Shown piece after piece: positions 14,263 through 25,122 of a stretch of DNA of 64,000 nucleotides; position 1 is the stretch's first letter, and the number at the start of each line of letters is the position of its first letter. The notes under the pieces were generated by a model that was given only the letters and a program-made list of their open reading frames with translations, was not told where the DNA came from and did no database searches. The DNA is taken from the NCBI GenBank assembly GCA_036971475.1, contig JBAIZL010000006.1, forward strand, positions 94,799,265 through 94,863,264, given 5' to 3'. The position numbers were made by a program, and so were the translations under genes. Source of the stretch: Prosapia bicincta (taxonomy: Eukaryota > Arthropoda > Insecta > Hemiptera > Cercopidae).

Positions 14263-16204
14263 TATTGGTTATTAGCCGTGTGATGTTCACAACAGCAGTT
14301 CCTTAAGATTTTCATGAAAGTGAACAATACCCAGCCAAGTTTATTAAAGATAAAGTTTAAAGAACATTTAATAACTTTCGTGTTCGACGAGAGAATACAA
14401 AAGCTTATTCTTCTCAAGTTGCAAGTGGTCCAGGTAACTAAGTAGATGCAGTTTTCGAACAATATCACTACATAAATATTTAAATTGTATATAAAATGTA
14501 AATTTAGACATACATATTCTGCATACAGAAAATAATTGTCCCTACTCATTGCCCGCTTCCAATGACACCGCATATGTTAAATGTTCAAGCAATTAACCAG
14601 TAGCAAACGTGTACAATATTCTAGGAATGTAGGATTATACCTATATTAATTAATGTAACTTACACATTTTTCACGTGTGTTTTTAAACTACATACATACA
14701 TTTTTCGTTACAATAATTTTTTTTCATAATAACTAAAATAGAGGAATATAAATTAACATTTGGTAAATATTCTGAGTTTTATAAATTTACCTTACTTGTA
14801 TTTTTTTATCTCTTGAGAGGCATTTTTGAACGTGTAGTAGATTTGTATGTAAATTACACTAGGAAAAAAACTCCAATGTTGGTAACAAAATGACGTGTAC
14901 ACTAGAATAGCAAAGTATACTAAATGTAGGATGAGATTAATCGTACTGAGGAAAAAGTGGATTTAAAGTTGGCAGTTAAGGAAAAAGCCTTGATAAAAGA
15001 CGTTAATTAAGACACTGATCATTATAATTCCGACATTGATGTATGTCCTACCATACATGTTTTTTGCTATTTTAACATTCAAGATCTACAATATTTGTCA
15101 ATAGTATAAAATCATTTTTAAACATTTCCACTCAAGGTGAGAAAGTATTACATACAAATATGTTTGAAATTTTAACATAAAAATTATACCAATGTAACTT
15201 TATTCCATTACGTTTTGATTATGCATCAAAGAGAAACTTTATGATATCTTGCCATTTAAAATAGAGTGTTCCATAAAATCTTTCATGTGTTTTCAAAGTA
15301 AGCAGTCAATGGAATCTTTGAAATAACAATGATGAGGGAAGAAATAAAGAGATTCTTTGACAAAAATAATGTCATATTCTCAAAACTTGCCAAACTCTTT
15401 ATCTGGACTCCCTACTTAATCTGATAGTAAGAGTAGGATTACGCCATGGCATCTAGTTGTAATGTATGAAAAAGGTAATATGTAGCCTTCACCTCCTGAA
15501 GGTAAAGGTAAGAACAATCTATAAGTTTTTTTGTTTTTTAGGCTTTAATAGTCTTAAAAATACACTGAGATTGTTTACCAATAACAGTAGTTAAATAGAT
15601 AGAACGAAGTGGCCTTTAATGACGTCTAAAGGGGTTTTCTGTGTTATGTCATTCCAGTGGCTATACATTAACACTCATCCAAATAAAATGGTAAAAATTA
15701 AAAAAAAAACTATACTGAAAGAAATTACATTAATTACCAATAATGTAAAACGTAAGGATGGGTCGTTTACTACCACATAAACCATTCATCCTTCAAACAT
15801 ACCTCCAGGTCAGCAGTGTGTATCCATGGGAAGGGATGCATGTACTCTTTGTTCAGTACAGTCACTGCTAAAACCTAATATATTCGTGAAAAATTCTAAC
15901 AAAATAGATATAAATTTGGTTTGGACATAATTCTAACTAACAAGCAATGTACTAAATATGGCAAATCATGAAATGTACCACACCTCTTTTGCCTGAAAAA
16001 TATTGGATCATTTGCTACTGTAAAGAAAGACAACAAAATAATTGCCCATAGTGTAGCACAGAATAAACCATCATTGTCTAATAAACACATTTTTTGGAAG
16101 TCTGCTAGTTAGATCGAAAATATCTTGTCTCGATACGTTTTTCAAAACTTCACTTACATTATTTAATAAACAATAAAACCCACAGGGAAATTTTTCCCTG
16201 CATA
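14263..16204. other. No gene seen
   Basis: AT-rich. Open frames at 14256-14573 and 15896-16090 (minus) show no domain. No repeat with a partner in the window was found. Confidence 0.4.
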
Positions 16205-16249
16205 TTCCATTGTAGTTGTTAGTTCCTGCTATTCTGGTCTATTGTACTA

Positions 16250-17107
16250 CAGTAGAACCTCTCTAACTCGTCACGTTCGGGACGGAGGGGGTGACCAATT
16301 GGAGAAAAACACGAATTATGGAGGTCGTGAAATTAAAACGTAATTGTGGATAAACTAAACATATGATTACGTAAATAAGTATGTAATGTAATTAATTTTG
16401 TATCTGTATGATTTATGTCAGTCGAAAATAACACTGTCATACAACACTATAAACACACTAGTAGCCTCCAGTATAATTTGTAATTACAAATGCAGTATGT
16501 TGCTCTGTTTTTATAAAAGACGTAAAATAACACTGTCATACAACACTATAAACACACTAGTAGCCTCCAGTATAATTTGTAATTACAAATGCAGTATGTT
16601 GCTCTGTTTTTATAAAAGACTTAAAATAACACTGTCATACAACACTATAATCACACTAGTAGCCTCCAGTATAATTTGTAATTACAAATGCAGTATGTTA
16701 CTCTGTTTTTATAAAAGACGTAAAATAACACATAACAGTACCTTGTATGAAAAAAATACTAGCCAGAAAAAATACGGTTTATCAAATGTATCTACATTTT
16801 AGTTTTTTAAAAGATCTCTCATTCTAATTTTTGTTTTTTAAATATATTATGCAAGATGCCGAATTTGTCTTGATGCTATCAATTTCGAAGTACTGTTTCG
16901 TTTCCCTCTTTACCACCCATGAATTCCGTTAGTTTCGTTAGCAGTTCCTCTACTTCACTGTTAGTTACTTCATTTGCTGGCAATTTTCCAGATTTCCTCA
17001 GTAATCGAACGACTCATCTCAAGGTATCTGCCTTATCTGATGACGCCTATACTAAGTGACAGTGCAGATAATGTTTATTACAGTGACTAATTAGAGAGCT
17101 TCTACAG
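16250..17107. mobile_element. Pogo/Tigger-like non-autonomous element
   Basis: The left end is CAGTAGAACCTCTCTAACTC. The right end, read inward, is CTGTAGAAGCTCTCTAATTA. Including one flanking base, 22 of 26 positions agree. Both ends are flanked by TA, the target of the Tc1/mariner/pogo superfamily. The body is 858 bp with no transposase. An internal 99-bp unit is triplicated. Assignment to pogo/Tigger rests on the CAGTAGAACCTC-type terminus. Confidence 0.75.
16424..16730 (+). repeat. 99-bp tandem triplication inside the pogo-like element
   Basis: Three nearly identical units start at 16424, 16523 and 16622 and read AAAATAACACTGTCATACAA..., with a partial fourth. They differ at only a few bases, so the amplification is recent. 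The palindromic AATTTGTAATTACAAAT sits in each unit. The open frame across it is a by-product of the 99-bp period. Confidence 0.95.
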
Positions 17108-17464
17108 TATTTGTTTCTGCTATTCTGCTCATTTGTAATTGTTGATTTCTGTTATTCTACTCTGTTGTGTAATTGTTAATTTATCTATTTATCTGTTATA
17201 TTTTTATCTGTTTTAATTGTTGGCTTCTGCTATTCTGCCCTATTTCTATTGTTGGTTTCGGATATTCTGCTGTGTTGTAATTATCGTTGGTTTCTGCTGT
17301 TTGCTGTTTTAATTGTTTTCTGCTATTTTGCTCTCTTGCAATTGTTAGTTTCTGACAAACTTAAAAGACTCCCACAGTGCAGTGAATCCGAAAATAGAAC
17401 AATAACGGTACACCACACCTTGTGACAACGGAAATTCCACACAACTCGCATTCTACCACAACCC

Positions 17465-17598
17465 CCGGTCAGTGATGCTTGATGATGGAGATACTACCAA
17501 TCTTTGAAAGTTAACTCGCATAAATACCAAGTAAGATTTTTGTTTAAGTACATATAGTGAAACTGATAAATAAATACAAGAAAACAGTGTTGCAAAGC

Positions 17599-17600
<2 letters not shown>
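17465..17600 (+). mobile_element. Solo hammerhead-bearing element beside (TA)n
   Basis: Reads GGAGATACTACC, TTTGAAAGTTAACTCGCA, TAAATACCAAGTAAGA, TTTAAGTACATATAGTG and ACAGTGTTGCAAAG, then enters (TA)n. The same order occurs at 33655-33780 (plus) and 35520-35665 (minus). The element is about 135 bp and always abuts a TA tract. Confidence 0.75.
17475..17521 (+). ncRNA. Hammerhead ribozyme-like motif
   Basis: Stem I ATGC (17475-17478) pairs with GCAT (17518-17521). Between them lie TTGATGA (core CTGATGA with its first base changed), one extra T, and stem II GGAGAT/ATCTTT with loop ACTACCA. GAA, the 8-bp palindrome AGTTAACT and C at the expected cleavage position follow. All helices form; the changed first core base should reduce activity. 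Confidence 0.55.

Positions 17601-17601
<1 letters not shown>

Positions 17602-17688
<87 letters not shown>
17602..17688. repeat. (TA)n microsatellite
   Basis: About 43 TA units directly at the 3' edge of the solo element. Confidence 0.98.
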
Positions 17689-17689
<1 letters not shown>

Positions 17690-17824
17690 TGTGTGTATAT
17701 TCTTGTTTATTTTAGACCTAAATAGCATAAGAAATATTCGAACATATTTCTACATATCAAATCATTGCTGTTAGACGTTGCCCAATACGACAATGCTAAC
17801 ACGTTTTTAGATTAAGTTTGATAA

Positions 17825-18215
17825 TAGCATTACAATAAAAAAATTGGTAAAACTCCCAATACCACATACAAAATAAAACATAACTAATATTACAAATTAC
17901 CTAAGATTTTACACAACTACATTTCGACGACCATGCTATCATCATCAGAAGGTCATATTACATACTTACAATCTATAATACAATAATATACAAACTAGAC
18001 TGACATTTGTAGTCTGTTCTAGTTCGTATGTATGTATTCTAGACTGTAATAGGACCCTCTGATGATGATGACATGGTCGTCGAAATGTAGATAAGTGTAA
18101 AATCTTAGGTAATTTGTAGTATTAGTAATGTTTGACTATTTTTTAGGTATTGGGGTTTGCCAGTATTTTTATTGTAATATATTGTACCACTGTGCTCTTC
18201 ATATTGTATATTGAT
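17825..18215. mobile_element. Inverted-repeat element with two hammerhead-like arms
   Basis: Left arm: CATTACAATAAAAAAATTGG, AACTCCCAATACC, ATTACCTAAGATTTTACAC, CTACATTTCGACGACCATG. The right arm is the mirror, ending GGTATTGGGGTTTGCC. It is about 390 bp with no ORF. Motifs point outward from the centre on opposite strands. Confidence 0.8.
18057..18095 (+). ncRNA. Hammerhead ribozyme-like motif (right arm)
   Basis: CTGATGA at 18059-18065, extra T, stem II GATGAC/GTCGTC (six pairs, one G-T) with loop ATG, GAAA, then ATGTAGAT. Stem III is one substitution from the ATGTACAT palindrome of the 1.3-kb element. The left arm (minus, 17915-17955) has GATAGC opposite GTCGTC and pairs less well. Stem I is weak in this copy. 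Confidence 0.45.
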
Positions 18216-18965
18216 ATCGGCAAGTAAATTTTATTGTGTTATTATGTTACATAAACATGTTGTAAACTTTTTCTGTATAAAAATCATTTGGGAAAAACAT
18301 TAATTAACTTAAGCTTAATTTGACAAAATAGTTTGTCTGGGCTCTTTTGTATAAAAATATATAGTAAAGTACTTGCGACCTCTTGAGTTATGTATCAATG
18401 CCGCCGGTAAGACGGTTTTAATTCCCGAATCGTTCCCTAAACCAAAATTTCCCCTTTAAAAAGATTTTAGAATAATTACCTTTCACGATATATATAAATA
18501 CCTACGAGGAATCAAGGACTATAAATAATGTACAACTAATTAATTTAAACAATTACCCGGAGTTGTCAGCTCAACTCTCCGCTGATGTTCTTGGTAGAAC
18601 AAACACTAGGTCTTAGATAAAACATACCTTGCTGTAACTATTTGATACATATGCTACTTTTACAATGTTTTACAGTGCTGTGCAATGTTAGTAATGATAA
18701 TTTACAACTGCATTATTCAACTAACAACTAGCTACGGAAACAGTATTTCTCAAAATGGTTATGCATCATATGTTGTCTAGGTCTTGGTAGTTAAATATAC
18801 ACAAGTTAAAGGCGTGAGAAAAAACCGGCCGGCTTCAACAGTTGTTGTTCTGTAAGACCATAAAAATGTTTTCATGAAGCATGTCTAGAAATGTTCGCCC
18901 CAATTCTACAGAAAGGCTAACTAACGTTTAATTTTACTCTACCAAAGAATTACGAAGTTGTAGTT
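18216..18965. other. No gene seen
   Basis: AT-rich to mixed sequence; no ORF of note and no repeat partner identified. Confidence 0.4.
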
Positions 18966-20586
18966 ACAATGTTATGTCTTACTAGTATCATGTTATGTCT
19001 TACTAGTATCATGTTATGTCTTACTAGTATCACGTTATGTCTTGCTAGTATCACGTTATGTCTTGCTAGTATCACGTTATGTCTTGCTAGTATCACGTTA
19101 TGTCTTGCTAGTATCACGTTATGTCTTACTAGTATCATGTTATGTCTTACTAGTATCATGTTATGTCTTACTAGTATCATGTTATGTCTTACTAGTATCA
19201 TGTTATGTCTTACTAGTATCACGTTATGTCTTGCTAGTATCACGTTATGTCTTACTAGTATCATGTTATGTCTTACTAGTATCACGTTATGTCTTGCTAG
19301 TATCACGTTATGTCTTGCTAGTATCACGTTATGTCTTGCTAGTATCACGTTATGTCTTGCTAGTATCACGTTATGTCTTGCTAGTATCACGTTATGTCTT
19401 GCTAGTATCACGTTATGTCTTGCTAGTATCACGTTATGTCTTACTAGTATCATGTTATGTCTTACTAGTATCATGTTATGTCTTACTAGTATCATGTTAT
19501 GTCTTACTAGTATCATGTTATGTCTTACTAGTATCATGTTATGTCTTACTAGTATCACGTTATGTCTTGCTAGTATCACGTTATGTCTTACTAGTATCAC
19601 GTTATGTCTTACTAGTATCACGTTATGTCTTGCTAGTATCACATTATGTCTTGCTAGTATCACGTTATGTCTTGCTAGTATCACGTTATGTCTTGCTAGT
19701 ATCACGTTATGTCTTGCTAGTATCACGTTATGTCTTGCTAGTATCACGTTATGTCTTGCTAGTATCACGTTATGTCTTACTAGTATCACGTTATGTCTTA
19801 CTAGTATCATGTTATGTCTTACTAGTATCATGTTATGTCTTACTAGTATCATGTTATGTCTTACTAGTATCATGTTATGTCTTACTAGTATCATGTTATG
19901 TCTTACTAGTATCATGTTATGTCTTACTAGTATCACGTTATGTCTTACTAGTATCACGTTATGTCATACTAGTATCACGTTATGTTATACTAGTATCACG
20001 TTATGTCTTACTATTATCACGTTATGTCTTACTAGTATCACGTTATGTCTTACTAGTATCACGTTATGTCTTACTAGTATCACGTTATGTCTTACTAGTA
20101 TCACGTTATGTCTTACTAGTATCACGTTATGTCTTACTAGTATCACATTATGTCTTACTAGTATCACGTTATGTCTTGCTAGTATCACGTTATGTCTTGC
20201 TAGTATCACGTTATGTCTTGCTAGTATCACGTTATGTCTTGCTAGTATCACGTTTTGTCTTGCTAGTATCACGTTATGTCTTGCTAGTATCACGTTATGT
20301 CTTGCTAGTATCACGTTATGTCTTGCTAGTATCACGTTATGTCTTGCTAGTATCACGTTATGTCTTGCTAGTATCACGTTATGTCTTGCTAGTATCACGT
20401 TATGTCTTGCTAGTATCACGTTATGTCTTGCTAGTATCACGTTATGTCTTACTAGTATCACGTTATGTCTTACTAGTATCACGTTATGTCTTGCTAGTAT
20501 CACGTTATGTCTTACTAGTATCACGTTATGTCTTACTAGTATCACGTTATGTCTTACTAGTATCACGTTATGTCTTACTAGTATCA
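18966..20586 (+). repeat. 21-bp satellite array, about 77 copies
   Basis: The unit is ATGTTATGTCTTACTAGTAT plus C. Two positions vary together: TTACTAGTATCAT versus TTGCTAGTATCAC. Units of each type come in runs, giving a 15-16-unit higher-order pattern. A third combination (TTACTAGTATCAC) dominates from about 19930. The period is divisible by three and the unit has no stop in several frames, so very long open frames exist on both strands; there is no sign that they are genes. Confidence 0.97.
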
Positions 20587-21384
20587 TACATTTCCACTCG
20601 ATTAGGCCTCCTAAATATTATGTTTAGAGGTTGAATTCGTATCTCACAAATTTAAATGAACAAAAATTTAAAAAATTATTTCTTGTGGGCCCTCTCCTCG
20701 CCTACGCCTTTGAATCACCCAAACAGTTTGATATTAAATATACATAATGTAAGACGTTATTTTTGTTAAGTTTTTTAAAATGATAATTTTGCATGTAATT
20801 TGACCATTCGTTTTATGCTATTATAGTAGTTGTTTATAATAAAGCCTTTTCCATGGATGCAAATTCCCTACAGTGTTTCCGAATAAATTTCCCTACAAAA
20901 TTCCTTACAGAATACATTTTACAGTATGTATTATATGCTTCATTGAATTTAAACTAGGCTGAAGGTGTATTTACTCCTTAGAACCTTGAATACATAGATT
21001 TCAACTTACTAAAATTAGTCATTGGTAAAATATGGGCATCAATTTTCCATGATAGTTTGGTGAATAACTTACAAATTCTCATCATCACCTACTAGCTACA
21101 TGTATAACCCAATTATAGCTTCAAGGACATCTAGAATAATTATGAAATGGTGTTGAAATTCGTTACAAAGTGACGTTTTGTTTTTACAAATTGTACAAAT
21201 ATTAATCATGTCTTCAATATATGTCAAAAACAATATCAGACAATGATACTTACTTCTTGTTTCGGACGTTCAGTGTCATGTTACTCCGATGGTCCGATGT
21301 CCACAATAAGGTGCTGCAGTCAAGGTCCAAAACTGTTAATTGATTAATATTGTTCTAATGTTATTCTGGCCTCCCATTGCTTGA
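20587..21384. other. No gene seen
   Basis: AT-rich; no ORF of note, no recognised repeat. Confidence 0.4.
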
Positions 21385-21880
21385 AGAACGCTGCTCTTCA
21401 AGGAATTAATGAGGAGTATTGCAGGAGTATATGCCCCAGGGTCTCCTCTTCTGTTCTACAGTTGGGGCAGAGAGTAGATTCACTTAAATTAAATCTGAAG
21501 AGGTCTCAGTTACAATATGTACGATCCTTGCTCGTGCTGCAAAGCTCGTGCTGGGAATTCCTTGATACATCCAGGTCATTTGTTTTTTTTTACGGCAAAA
21601 AGGTTTTTTCCTTTGGTTTCCTCTCTCCAATGGTGAATCCATTTTCCTCTGACTGATGCTTTCCCAGCACTCAGACATTTCTTCAGAGAGTATTGTGGTA
21701 AAAAAAACAGGGCCCATTTTTGCTGCTCGCTTGGTGATTATATCTGTTTTTCGTTGCCATCGATGTCGCATGGGGGGGGGGTCCACTGGAACTGTACTTG
21801 TTTTTCATCTTCATTTTTCATTTTGAGCAAAGTTGCTATTTCTTTTAATCTGAACGAGTAGCTTCCTGGTTCCTGTTTCC
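21385..21880 (-). pseudogene. LINE ORF2 fragment: RNase H tail and zinc knuckle
   Basis: Read on the minus strand, the first part resembles the end of a LINE RNase H domain (TDIITKRAAKMGP), which in intact elements follows a GNEKAD-type motif. Further on, LCPNCRTEEETLGHILLQ matches the C-x2-C...H...C knuckle that follows RNase H in Jockey/I/R1-type LINEs. The final Cys is changed to Tyr. A run of nine G at about 21772-21780 marks a frameshift between pieces. There is no reverse transcriptase in frame upstream, so this is a dead 5'-truncated or decayed copy. The clade is uncertain. Confidence 0.7.
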
Positions 21881-22850
21881 CTATCATATCGGGCAATTAT
21901 TATATGAGAAAAACAACAAAAAAATAGAAAGAGTATTTCAGTTTTTAATTCGTGGTTGACAAAGCAAAATCATCTGAAAATGACTTGAGACTGAACAATT
22001 GGAACTAACTGTAATCTTTAAAAAAATGTTACATGATTTATTTTTAAAAATGTGAATTAAATACATTAAACACAATAAAACCCCTATAAACATCAATATT
22101 CGTAATTCATTTAATATTTATCAATTAATAACAAATTTGGTGTTAATTAGGAGTAATAAAAATTGGCTAATACTTATATTTGGAGAGGGTTAATGCAAGT
22201 AGTTTGGCAGCTTTGTGGTTAATATGCTGATAATAATCATTACATGATAACAATGTTAATAATATCCATATATAAACAAATATATGTTAAAATATAAAAA
22301 CCATCAAATGTTAATAGCTTGTTTTATCTTCTGCGATATTCATTAACTATGTAAGCTAAAAATAACTGTTTAACAATTTATAAAAATTTCGTATTTCATT
22401 AAAAGCATAAAGTTTTTTTTATGCATTCAGCTACCTCCAGATCCTAAGACTTGCAAAAGCAAAAACAAGTTAAGAATGTAATGTTATAATACGAATATAA
22501 TTTTTCACTTAATATTAGTTTCTAAATCTAGTAATATACTAAAAACTATTAGTTATAGTTGAAAAACAAAAAATGTGACCAATTTTAAGAGATGGCTTTG
22601 AGAGTAATTTTGGCATATCCAAAGCGTCTAGTATGGTTTGTAATGGGTGTGTTTAGTTGTTTGAAATATTCCCTGAAGTATTTTTATACAAGGTATAGTT
22701 CTTATATGAACTTGTTACTGTAATATAGCCCTATACAGTTTTGTAGCGTTTAATTTTATTGACAGTCTGTCTTTCTCAAGGTTTCAAGGATTCGTATTGG
22801 GTATAACTCCTGGTAAAACTATATAGGCCTACAGCACAGTATCGAAATCA
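21881..22850. other. No gene seen
   Basis: Strongly AT-rich, stops in all frames. Nothing recognisable. Confidence 0.45.
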
Positions 22851-24214
22851 CAGTGGAGTCTCGATAATCCGAGTCCCGATATTTCGAACTTCCGTTAAAT
22901 TTCGACCCGAACCGGGGTTCCAAAAAATGTTTATATCAATACGATATGCAAAGAAATTAATTGGGCTTCCAAAAAATGTTTGTATCAATACGGAATATAA
23001 AGAAAATATATCGGGTTACCAAGAAATGTTTATATGAATACGCCATGCAAAGAAAATAATCGGGCTTCCAAAAAATATTTATATCAAATTGGTATGCAAT
23101 ATAATTAATTGGGCTTCCAAGAAATGTATTTATCAATACGGTATGCAAAGAAAATAAATCAGGTTTCAAAGAAACGTTTATATCAATACGGTATGCAAAG
23201 AATATAAATTGGGCCTCCAAGAAATGTTTGTATCAATACGGTATGCAAAGAATATAAATTGGGCTTCCAAGATATATTTATATCAATACGGTATGCAAAG
23301 AATATAAATTGGGCCTCCAAGAAATGTTTGTATCAATACGGTATGCAAAGAAAATAAATCGAGTTTCCAAGAAATGTTCATATCAATACGGTATGCAAAG
23401 AAATTAATTGGGCTGCCAAGATGTATATACCAATACTGTATGCAAAGAATATAATCGAGCTTCCAAAAAATGTATATATCAATACGGTATGCAAAGAATA
23501 TAAATTGGGCTTCCAAGAAATGTTTGTATCAATACGGTATGTAGAGGAAATTAATTGGGCTGCCAATAAATGTATTTACCAATACTTTATGCAAAGAAAA
23601 TACATCGGGCTTCCAAGAAATGTATATATCAATACGGTATGCAAAGAATATAAATTGGGCTTCCAAGAAATGTTTATATCAATACGGTATGCAAAGAAAA
23701 TAAATCGAGTTTCCAAGAAATGTTTATATCAATACGGAATGCAAGAAAATAATCGGGCTTCCAAGCAATGTATAAATCAATACGGTATGCAAAGAATATA
23801 AACTGGGCTTCCAAGAAATGTTTATATCAATACGGAATGCAAGAAAATAATCGGGCTTCCAAGCAATGTATAAATCAATACGGTATGCAAAGAATATAAA
23901 CTGGGCTTCCAAGAAATGTTTATATCAATACGGTATGCAATGAAAATTAATCGGGTTGCCAAGAAATATATATACCAATACGGTATACAAAGAAAATTAA
24001 TTCGTGCTTACAAGAAATGTTTATATCAATACTGTATGCAAAGAAAAATAATTGGGTTTCCAATAAATGTTTATATCAATACGATATACAAAGGAAATGA
24101 ATCTGATTATAAGGGTCCATTAATACTCCTATTTTTTTCAATGCACAGGAACGTATTTCCGTGTAATCCGAGCGGTCTCGGTCCCATTTACCTCGAATTA
24201 TCGAGACACTACTG
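22851..24214. mobile_element. Pogo/Tigger-like element filled by a minisatellite
   Basis: The left end is CAGTGGAGTCTCGATAATCC. The right end, read inward, is CAGTAGTGTCTCGATAATTC. The first 23 bases match with about four differences, followed by GGGACCGAG-type subterminal sequence. Flanking dinucleotides are CA on both sides, not the expected TA. The 1364-bp body has no transposase and consists almost wholly of 50-bp tandem units. Confidence 0.7.
22915..24115 (+). repeat. 50-bp tandem array, about 24 copies
   Basis: The unit is GGGCTTCCAAGAAATGTTTA, then TATCAATACGGTATGCAAAG, then AATATAAATT, with 48-51 bp spacing. Some units form a two-unit pattern (CGGAATGCAAGAAAATAATC beside GCAATGTATAAATCAATACG) duplicated at about 23725-23900. 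Open frames on both strands are by-products. Confidence 0.93.
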
Positions 24215-24264
24215 CATAATAATTAAACAAGAATAATATAACAACGCTGGCTGCAAATATTTAA

Positions 24265-24310
24265 ACAACCTACATTTCGCTAACACAGTTGACGTCATCA
24301 GAAGGTTACG
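24265..24310 (-). ncRNA. Hammerhead ribozyme-like motif (left arm)
   Basis: Minus strand: GTAACCTT, CTGATGA, an extra C, GTCAAC, loop TGT, GTTAGC, GAA, ATGTAGGT. The core is intact; stem II has one A-C mismatch. The damaged stem III suggests decay relative to the right arm. Confidence 0.4.
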
Positions 24311-24352
24311 AACATACTTACGTTTTAGGATTATAGATCCCAGTATATGTGT

Positions 24353-24399
24353 AACCTTCTGATGATGCTAACTGTGTTGGCGAAATGTGCATCAAGGTT
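24353..24399 (+). ncRNA. Hammerhead ribozyme-like motif, best copy
   Basis: Stem I AACCTT (24353-24358) pairs perfectly with AAGGTT (24394-24399). The core is CTGATGA (24359-24365), then an extra T. Stem II is GCTAAC/GTTGGC (24367-24372 with 24376-24381) with loop TGT. GAA follows, then the near-palindrome ATGTGCAT (24385-24392) and C at 24393, the expected cleavage base. Every invariant core base of the hammerhead is present. The oddities are the extra T after the core and a stem III with no loop. Confidence 0.6.
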
Positions 24400-24820
24400 T
24401 TTGATATATATTTGAAGCAAAGGTTATTCTTGTTTAGTAATTGCAACTGTTAGCACATTAATTTTGTATTGGTGTAAAATTACATTTACATTTTCGCCAT
24501 ATAATAATAAACATTAATTTATGTAAAAATAACATTATTCTAAAACCCCAACGGTTGATAGGCATTTTTCAGTATGTCTGGATAGACAAAACTTTCTGAA
24601 CCCGACAATTAGTAATTCTATCTCATGTAAGCTACTTTACAAGCGTAATACCACATCTCCCCCTATATCCTGCACCAGGAGAAACTACCCCTGTACTTTG
24701 TAGGTGATAACTGTCACGTTTGATATCCTTAAAACTAGCGAAACAAATATTTAAATAAATGGTCGGTTAGTGAAGGTTTGTAGCTAAAACTAAAATAAAG
24801 AGGAACATTTTATCTACCCT

Positions 24821-24856
<36 letters not shown>

Positions 24857-24876
24857 ATGAATACTTACTATCTGGA

Positions 24877-24988
24877 GACCATCCGTTCATTCTGCAGTCT
24901 ATATATTCGCAGTTCGCTAGAATCTTCGAAACGTCGGAACTGCGAATTTATGGACTGCAGAATGAACGGATGTACTCCAGATAATAAC
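24877..24988. repeat. Hairpin block with CGAAACGTC centre
   Basis: Arms TCATTCTGCAGTC / GACTGCAGAATGA and TTCGCAGTTC / GGAACTGCGAA are mirrored around GCTAGAATCTTCGAAACGTC. GAAACGTC resembles the 3' half of a hammerhead, but no CTGANGA precedes it. The outer half is repeated at 25903-25990. Confidence 0.7.
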
Positions 24989-25027
24989 TATCATCAATTG
25001 TTTCCATCCGTGAAGGAATACGTATCA

Positions 25028-25029
<2 letters not shown>

Positions 25030-25120
<91 letters not shown>
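25030..25120. repeat. (TA)n microsatellite, copy 1
   Basis: About 45 TA units in the first duplicate. Confidence 0.98.

Positions 25121-25122
<2 letters not shown>

Larger units (their letters stand above)
16205..17355 (+). repeat. Degenerate minisatellite split by a transposon
   Basis: Diverged units of about 30-40 bp around the theme TTGTTGGTTTCTGCTATTCT plus GCTCTGTTGTAA lie at 17110-17355. One unit of the same theme lies at 16205-16247, left of the pogo-like element. The array was therefore a single block before the insertion. Confidence 0.65.
24224..24450. mobile_element. Inverted-repeat element with two hammerhead-like arms
   Basis: The arms begin AAACAAGAATAA and end TTATTCTTGTTTA. 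They share AATATTTAAACAACC / GTTTTTGATATATATTTG and the ACAGTT...GATGAC core. It is 227 bp with no ORF. It starts ten bases after the pogo-like element ends. Confidence 0.8.

Noticed and set aside
18950..20634. Very long open frames (200-552 codons) on both strands
   Set aside because: They are translations of the 21-bp satellite, whose period is a multiple of three with no stop in several frames. Overlapping frames on both strands are equally open, and there is no flanking gene structure.
24900..24960. GCTAGAATCTTCGAAACGTC hairpin as hammerhead
   Set aside because: Stem I and GAAACGTC are present but there is no CTGANGA between stem I and stem II.
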